Of a stretch of DNA of 64,000 nt, positions 58,842 to 64,000 are shown one piece after another. Source of the stretch: Thermoplasmata archaeon (lineage in GTDB: Archaea; Thermoplasmatota; Thermoplasmata; Methanomassiliicoccales; Methanomethylophilaceae); contig SUSY01000002.1 in the NCBI GenBank assembly GCA_015063185.1, positions 19,222 to 83,221 of the forward strand, in the 5' to 3' direction. Every line of letters begins with the position of its first letter. The first letter of the stretch is position 1. The position numbers and the translations under genes were made by a program. The notes under the pieces are model-generated. The model was not told the origin of the DNA. It saw nothing but the letters and a program-made list of their open reading frames with translations, and searched no databases.

Positions 58842-59579
58842 TCAGTCCAAAATTGCCTTAGCGATACGTGCGCAGAAACGTCCCCATCCGTCACACTGCA
58901 TGAGTAATGCGACAATGATCCCGCCGGAAAGTTTCGATTCTCCTCCCGCACGCTCTCCGAACTCGAACTGGTACTCCTCGATCCTGAGGTCCTTGGGAAC
59001 GTATTTCATCAGATCGAACAACGCCTTGAATCCCTTCATCTGGAATTCTGAGCCATGTTCCTCAATGACACCTTTGATGAGTTCGGTGTCTCCGCCGAAC
59101 AACCCGCTCATGATGTCGGACGATATCTGTTTGTCATGCATCCTTAGGGTGAACGCGGCGAGGTAATGTGCACCCCATGATCCCACCCACCTTCCGAACG
59201 ATGACAGGTTGGACCTGTCCTTCCTTACACCGATGGTCAACTGGGCTCCACCAAGGAGTTGTTGGTACATACCATTCAACGCGGACGGAGGGTGCTGGAA
59301 ATCCGAATCCATGTTGATGAAATACCTCGTCTTGGTCTCCTGGATGCCCTGGAAGATACTTGCGGACAAGCCCTTATCGTTAGGATCGCGAACGAACAAT
59401 CTGACCTTATCATCCAATGAGGCTTTCTCCGAGACGATCCTCTGAGTCCCGTCCTTCGAATTGTCATCCATCACAAGAACATGGAAATCAGGGTAAAGGT
59501 CCCTGAGAACATCTATCATCTCGCCAATATTGGCTTCCTCATTGTACGTGGGGAGAATGACTGTGCAACCATCCTGCAT
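58842..59579 (-). CDS. GT2 glycosyltransferase (dolichol-phosphate mannosyltransferase-like)
   Basis: Start MQDGCTVILPTYNEEANIGEMIDVL; FHVLVMDDNSKDGT; FINMDSDFQHPP. Confidence 0.88.
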   Translation of the reverse strand: MQDGCTVILPTYNEEANIGEMIDVLRDLYPDFHVLVMDDNSKDGTQRIVSEKASLDDKVRLFVRDPNDKGLSASIFQGIQETKTRYFINMDSDFQHPPSALNGMYQQLLGGAQLTIGVRKDRSNLSSFGRWVGSWGAHYLAAFTLRMHDKQISSDIMSGLFGGDTELIKGVIEEHGSEFQMKGFKALFDLMKYVPKDLRIEEYQFEFGERAGGESKLSGGIIVALLMQCDGWGRFCARIAKAILD

Positions 59580-59630
59580 AAGATCCCTTCTGTGTTCACT
59601 ATGGTGGTATCCCATATAACGATGATGGGA

Positions 59631-60674
59631 TTAGCCATTGGACTTACTAACCTTCTTCTTCCTTCCGAGCTTCTTGGAAAGGATCTTCTTCAGTGACGAT
59701 ATGGACGAGATATCCGAAGGGTCGATGTCCTTGAAGAATGCGAGATGCAATGAGATGAAATCACCCAACATCATCGCCCTCATCTCCCTTTCGAAGACGG
59801 TCTTGCCGGAGACGCGGACCACATATGGTTTCAATCCACGTTCCCTGATTGTCGCAATCGTGGATGTCACGATCTTCTTCATCGATTTGGATTGTTCCTC
59901 TTCGACTAGGATGATGGGTTTGATGTCGACACCTTCCACCATACCCTCGAAATCACCATGATTGGTATCCGGAAGATGACCGTCGAATGCTATGATCTTG
60001 GAGTTCTCGTTGAACTGTGCCCTCCATCTTCCGGCAATAGCGGAAAGCGAATACGAGGAATAGATCACAGGCAGAGATCCGGATATCTCCCCCGCGATTG
60101 CCCTAGGGACACCGTCCATAGGTGCCAGAGATGCAACATATTTCTTCAGAGAAGGGATGACTCTCCTGACATCGTCACAGATGTCGGGGCCACCGATGGA
60201 TGAAATGGCATTGAGCATGAATCCGATACTGTTACCGACCGCATTACGAGGTTGAAGCCCGGACTTGACCTTGACCAATGGAACACAGTCCGCGATGGCC
60301 TTTGTCTCCAATTTCCCCCCGGAGGTTATGACGATGACTTTGCATCCACGCGCTATGGCCTGATCATAGACGGAAAGGGTCTCCTCAGTGTTTCCGGAAT
60401 AGCTGCTCACAAGGACCAGAACGTCCTTGTTGGCCCATACGGGCAGTTCCGGGAAACGTATGACCGATATCGGCACATCAGAATGCTCGTACAAGCAATC
60501 GGCCACGATGTCGCCACCGATAGCGGAACCACCCATACCACATATCAGGATGTGATTGAAATCCATGGGTGTGAGGCCCAGATCCACATTGATGGATTCC
60601 TCCAGGTCATTGATGACATTGGAGGTCTCCCTCATCATATTGTGCGGATCCGAGATCTCTACGACCATAATCAC
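59631..60674 (-). CDS. Bifunctional phosphoglucose/phosphomannose isomerase
   Basis: 347 aa; ILICGMGGSAIGGDIVADCL; LVLVSSYSGNTEETLSVYDQAIARGCKVIVITSGGKL. Confidence 0.92.
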   Translation of the reverse strand: MIMVVEISDPHNMMRETSNVINDLEESINVDLGLTPMDFNHILICGMGGSAIGGDIVADCLYEHSDVPISVIRFPELPVWANKDVLVLVSSYSGNTEETLSVYDQAIARGCKVIVITSGGKLETKAIADCVPLVKVKSGLQPRNAVGNSIGFMLNAISSIGGPDICDDVRRVIPSLKKYVASLAPMDGVPRAIAGEISGSLPVIYSSYSLSAIAGRWRAQFNENSKIIAFDGHLPDTNHGDFEGMVEGVDIKPIILVEEEQSKSMKKIVTSTIATIRERGLKPYVVRVSGKTVFEREMRAMMLGDFISLHLAFFKDIDPSDISSISSLKKILSKKLGRKKKVSKSNG

Positions 60675-62422
60675 ATGCCCCAGAACTTGTCGTCCCTACG
60701 TTTGATCTCGATGACCTCTTCGAGGGTCATCTTCTCATCCTCGTTCAGATCCAACTTCTGGAACTCCTTGATGGATGATTCCAGGATATCGACATAGATG
60801 ATGTCCTCCTCCTTGGCCTGACGACCGATGGTGATATCGTCGATGGCACAGGCGACCTCGTCACCCTGTGTCGCTTCCTTGACCACATCCTCCCCGTCAC
60901 GGAGACTGCGGATCCTTCCGAGTGAACGACCGTCATCACCGATGAGGCGCAGTCCGGGTCTGAGACGTCCGGACAACACCCTGATTCCCACGATCGCAGG
61001 CTTGGTGGCATGGAAAACGCAGTTGGGCATGATGGTGAACTTTGCAGGGAACGGGAACTCCGACCTCTTATCGGAATCGTTCTGCTTCTTGGAATCGTCC
61101 AACCATTCCTGGTACTCCTCGATGAGACGATAGACGACATCGTTGGAGAATATCCTGAGTCCGCTCTCCTCGAACGCCGCCTCGGCCTCCTTGGAGGTCT
61201 TGACGTTGAACGCGAGGATGATCTTGTTGAGAGGATCGCCGCGAAGAGCGTCCGTCTCGAGGATGTCCCTACGGGTGATCTCACCCATACCGTACCTGCG
61301 GATGGGGATTCCCGCTGCCTTGGCCTCGAACGCCAATGCCTCGAGCGAACCGATCGCATCGGCCTTGATGTACACCCCGTCGTCCTGGAGATCGATCTTG
61401 ATGGATGCCTCCTCGGTCATCTCCTTGATGGAGGGGTCCTTCTCGTTCTTGACGACACGGAGCGGTGCACCTGCTATGACTCCCTCCATATTCTGACATG
61501 AAATCTTGACACCTGCTGCCGCATGGAGTTCCTTGACCCTCTCGAACTTGTCACGGGGATCCATGATCTCGTCCAACGGTCTGGGTTTGAGGATCGCCTT
61601 GATCTTGGTGACGACGGGTGCACCTCTGGTACCGAGTGCTACGGTATCACCCTGCTTCATCACTCCGGAATAGAGGATCATATCGAGGGTCTTTCCCAGT
61701 CCCTTCTCCTCCTTGATCTCGAGGATTGTTCCTCTTCCGGGGCCCTCCTCCTGGGCCAACTGCTGCTCGAGGAACTTCTGTGCCAATCCGATGAGCATCA
61801 GAAGGAGGTCAGGAATTCCCTCCCCTTCCTTGGCGGAGATGGGGACGAGTGCTACGGTCTTGGTGAAATCGTCGATCCTGTCGTACCTATCGGCGTATAT
61901 GCCCTCGTTGGAGAGATCCCCGATTACCGCATACAACTTCTCGTTGAACGCTTCCTGTGTGTGGGCCTGCTGCATCTTCTCGGAGAGGACGAACGGCCTG
62001 CCCTCCTCACAGACCCAACCTTGGATCGTATCGACCTTGTTGAGTGCGATGATGAAAGGGGTCTTGTACTGCCTCAGGATCTTGATGGATTCGATGGTCT
62101 GGGGCATGAGACCTTCCCTAATATCGATGACCAGTACGGCGATGTCCGCGAGTGAACCGCCCCTGGCCCTGAGCGTGATGAACGAATGGTGTCCGGGGGT
62201 GTCGATGAACAGGAGTCCGGGAACGTCGAACTTCTTGTTACCAATCAGTTTTCCGCACACCTTGTAGATGTGATCGATCGGTACCTCCGTGGCACCGATG
62301 TGTTGCGTGATGGCTCCCGCCTCACGCGCCTGGACCGAGGTGCCTCTGATCCTATCCAAAAGCTTTGTCTTTCCGTGGTCCACATGTCCGAGGACCGAAA
62401 CAACAGGTTGCCTGATCGCCAT
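60671..62422 (-). CDS. infB: Translation initiation factor aIF5B (IF-2 family)
   Basis: Start [48 protein letters not shown]. Confidence 0.95.
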   Translation of the reverse strand: MAIRQPVVSVLGHVDHGKTKLLDRIRGTSVQAREAGAITQHIGATEVPIDHIYKVCGKLIGNKKFDVPGLLFIDTPGHHSFITLRARGGSLADIAVLVIDIREGLMPQTIESIKILRQYKTPFIIALNKVDTIQGWVCEEGRPFVLSEKMQQAHTQEAFNEKLYAVIGDLSNEGIYADRYDRIDDFTKTVALVPISAKEGEGIPDLLLMLIGLAQKFLEQQLAQEEGPGRGTILEIKEEKGLGKTLDMILYSGVMKQGDTVALGTRGAPVVTKIKAILKPRPLDEIMDPRDKFERVKELHAAAGVKISCQNMEGVIAGAPLRVVKNEKDPSIKEMTEEASIKIDLQDDGVYIKADAIGSLEALAFEAKAAGIPIRRYGMGEITRRDILETDALRGDPLNKIILAFNVKTSKEAEAAFEESGLRIFSNDVVYRLIEEYQEWLDDSKKQNDSDKRSEFPFPAKFTIMPNCVFHATKPAIVGIRVLSGRLRPGLRLIGDDGRSLGRIRSLRDGEDVVKEATQGDEVACAIDDITIGRQAKEEDIIYVDILESSIKEFQKLDLNEDEKMTLEEVIEIKRRDDKFWGM

Positions 62423-62484
62423 GAGAAACACCTCTAGTGGGTTATATGAAATAAGGTAAGGGGTTTGGAGTGTTTAATAATTAA

Positions 62485-62934
62485 TCACTCGTAGATCCAG
62501 GACTGGATGGTCTTCTCGTAGGAAACGAGTTCCTCAGGCCTGAAGAAGATGGAGATCTCCCTCTCTGCAGACTCGACGGAATCGGATCCGTGGATGATGT
62601 TCATACCGGTCTGCATTCCGAAGTCGCCGCGGATGGTTCCGGGTGCGGACTCCTTGGGGTTGGTCTTACCCATCATGTTCCTGCAAACGGAAACGGCGCT
62701 CTCTCCTTCCCACACCATTGCCAGAACAGGTCCGGAAGTGATGTAGCTGATGAGGGAGGGGAAGAAAGGCTTGTCCTTGTGCTCTCCGTAGTGGTTCTCT
62801 GCGACCTCCTTGGGGATGACCATGAGCTTCATGGCCACGAGCTTCAGACCCTTCTTCTCGAAGCGGGAGACGATCTCACCGCAGATGCCGCGCTGGACAC
62901 CGTCGGGCTTGACCATCAGGTAAGTTCTCTCCAT
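62485..62934 (-). CDS. ndk: Nucleoside-diphosphate kinase
   Basis: Start [54 protein letters not shown]. Confidence 0.96.
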   Translation of the reverse strand: MERTYLMVKPDGVQRGICGEIVSRFEKKGLKLVAMKLMVIPKEVAENHYGEHKDKPFFPSLISYITSGPVLAMVWEGESAVSVCRNMMGKTNPKESAPGTIRGDFGMQTGMNIIHGSDSVESAEREISIFFRPEELVSYEKTIQSWIYE

Positions 62935-62939
62935 GGAAT

Positions 62940-63158
62940 TCACTCCTTCTTCTCTGCGGCCTTCAAGCGTGCTGCCTTCTCGATTGCGAACTTCTCGGTC
63001 CATGCGGTGGTCCTGGGGACGCGCTTGAGCTCGATCATGTTCTTGTAGCACTTGTTGGTGCAGAAGTTGAGGACGGTTCCGTCCTTCTTGATGTACATCT
63101 TTCCGGTTCCGGGCTCGATGTCGGCTCCGCAGAAAGAACAGGTTCTCTTCTCTGCCAT
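62940..63158 (-). CDS. rpl24e: 50S ribosomal protein L24e
   Basis: [49 protein letters not shown]. Confidence 0.95.
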   Translation of the reverse strand: MAEKRTCSFCGADIEPGTGKMYIKKDGTVLNFCTNKCYKNMIELKRVPRTTAWTEKFAIEKAARLKAAEKKE

Positions 63159-63163
63159 CTGAA

Positions 63164-63376
63164 TCACCTCATTCCGAGCTTGCGGGCCTCTCTGCTGGTT
63201 TCGCGGAGCATGAGGATGTCTCCCATCCTGACGGGGCCCATGATGTTCCTGGTGATGATCCTTCCCTTGTCGCGTCCCTCGAGGACCCTGACCTTGACCT
63301 GAGTTGCCTCACCGGTCATTCCGGTCCTTCCGATGATCTCGACGACCTCGGACGGGATGCTGTCAACGTCTACCAT
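63164..63376 (-). CDS. rps28e: 30S ribosomal protein S28e
   Basis: 70 aa; [56 protein letters not shown]. Confidence 0.96.
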   Translation of the reverse strand: MVDVDSIPSEVVEIIGRTGMTGEATQVKVRVLEGRDKGRIITRNIMGPVRMGDILMLRETSREARKLGMR

Positions 63377-63392
63377 TCAGATCCCTCCGGAA

Positions 63393-63758
63393 TCAGTTCT
63401 TGAGTGCCTTGACAGCGGCGACGATCTCTTCGCAAACAGCCTTTCCCTTTCCGACATCGGTGATTGCGACGGATGCAGTGGGCTTCTCGAGTCCGATAGC
63501 GTTACCGAGCTCTGCCTTGCTGGGGACGTAGACGTATGCGACGTTCCTCTCCTCACAGAGTGCGGGGATGTGTGCGAGGATCTCTGGGGGCTCGACATCT
63601 GCTGCCATGATGACGATTGCTGCGTCTCCTCTCTCGACAGCTTTGGTGACCTCGTTGGTTCCCTTCTTGATCTTACCGCCGTCGCGGGCGATCTCTGCGA
63701 GGGAGTATGCTTTGTCGGAAAGCTCCTTGGGTGTTTCGAACTTGACGTATACAGACAT
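63393..63758 (-). CDS. rpl7ae: 50S ribosomal protein L7Ae
   Basis: 121 aa; [50 protein letters not shown]. Confidence 0.96.
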   Translation of the reverse strand: MSVYVKFETPKELSDKAYSLAEIARDGGKIKKGTNEVTKAVERGDAAIVIMAADVEPPEILAHIPALCEERNVAYVYVPSKAELGNAIGLEKPTASVAITDVGKGKAVCEEIVAAVKALKN

Positions 63759-63790
63759 TTCAATTACCTCTTTCAGACCTCTTCATTCGT

Positions 63791-63835
63791 GCCTCTTGAT
63801 GAGGAATTCCGAAAAGGTCCTCATTATTCATCGGC
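63791..63835 (-). promoter_or_regulatory. K-turn-like element in the rpl7ae leader
   Basis: RNA: GCC-GAU-GA-AUA-AUGAGGA-(ccuuuucggaau)-UCCUCAU-CAA-GA-GGC. Confidence 0.45.
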
Positions 63836-63865
63836 TCTTGTAGAGCAAGGGGTCTATCTGTTTAC

Positions 63866-63877
63866 TCTATTTATGGC
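63866..63877 (-). promoter_or_regulatory. TATA-like promoter element of the rpl7ae operon
   Basis: Minus strand gCCATAAATAGAG, about 110 bp upstream of the rpl7ae ATG. Confidence 0.5.
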
Positions 63878-63878
63878 T

Positions 63879-64000
63879 TTTCGACGTTTCGTGTGGGTAA
63901 CGTCGAAAGTGCTCGCAGTCCTTGTCGGATTGTTCGCTCATTCGGTCTGTTTCATGTCGGACCGGGCCTTGCTGCCCCAAGGCCACGACTTAGGATGTTC
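63879..64000. ncRNA. Candidate structured RNA, truncated at window edge, strand undetermined
   Basis: Four consecutive hairpins: TTTCGACGTT/AACGTCGAAA, CAGTCC/GGATTG, CGGTCTG/CGGACCG, GGCCTTG/CAAGGCC; no coding ORF covers it. Confidence 0.4.

Noticed and set aside
63879-64000. RNase P or SRP RNA assignment for the structured right-edge region
   Set aside because: No GAGGAAAGUC / ACAGAA-type RNase P core motifs and no GGAAG...GCAGC SRP helix-8 signature seen on either strand within the window; left unassigned.
1-64000. tRNA, rRNA, transposase/IS or prophage genes
   Set aside because: Looked for T-arm GGTTCRANNCC contexts, rRNA cores, terminal inverted repeats and transposase motifs; none convincing, though reading by eye could miss a tRNA with an intron.

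Overview
The window is archaeal. Gene content (RpoK-S2, MBF1, PAN, aIF2-gamma, S6e, L7Ae-S28e-L24e-Ndk-aIF5B, PurP, CarS, CTP-dependent RibK, pantoate kinase) and leaderless-type promoters suggest a Thermoplasmatota / Methanomassiliicoccales-like methanogen; that placement is inference. Most of the window is housekeeping: serine, purine and PRPP synthesis, CoA synthesis, replication protein A, translation factors. The standout accessory locus is a seven-gene minus-strand cluster at about 43.46-54.94 kb. In transcription order it encodes an HD-phosphohydrolase + RyR protein, a TIR + Sel1-repeat protein, an 876-aa Sel1-repeat protein with an unassigned N-terminus, a vWA (TerY/YegL-like) protein, a PP2C phosphatase with helical repeats, and two divergent YegI-like kinases (GDFN...DTD catalytic motifs plus a shared C-x5-H-x8-C-x2-C motif), one with Sel1 repeats. 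It looks like a TerY-P (YegI/YegK/YegL-type) phosphorylation triad fused to a TIR/RyR/HD nucleotide-signalling module, and is the best candidate for an undescribed system. Other leads: alternating CG-rich near-palindromes at promoters of purS, prs, sgaA-serA and carS (possible regulon); a k-turn-like element in the rpl7ae leader; two candidate structured ncRNAs (about 25.72-25.90 kb and 63.88-64.0 kb); and GC-rich hairpins. No tRNA, rRNA, CRISPR array or transposase was recognised. All calls come from reading the sequence and the supplied ORFs; no database search was run.
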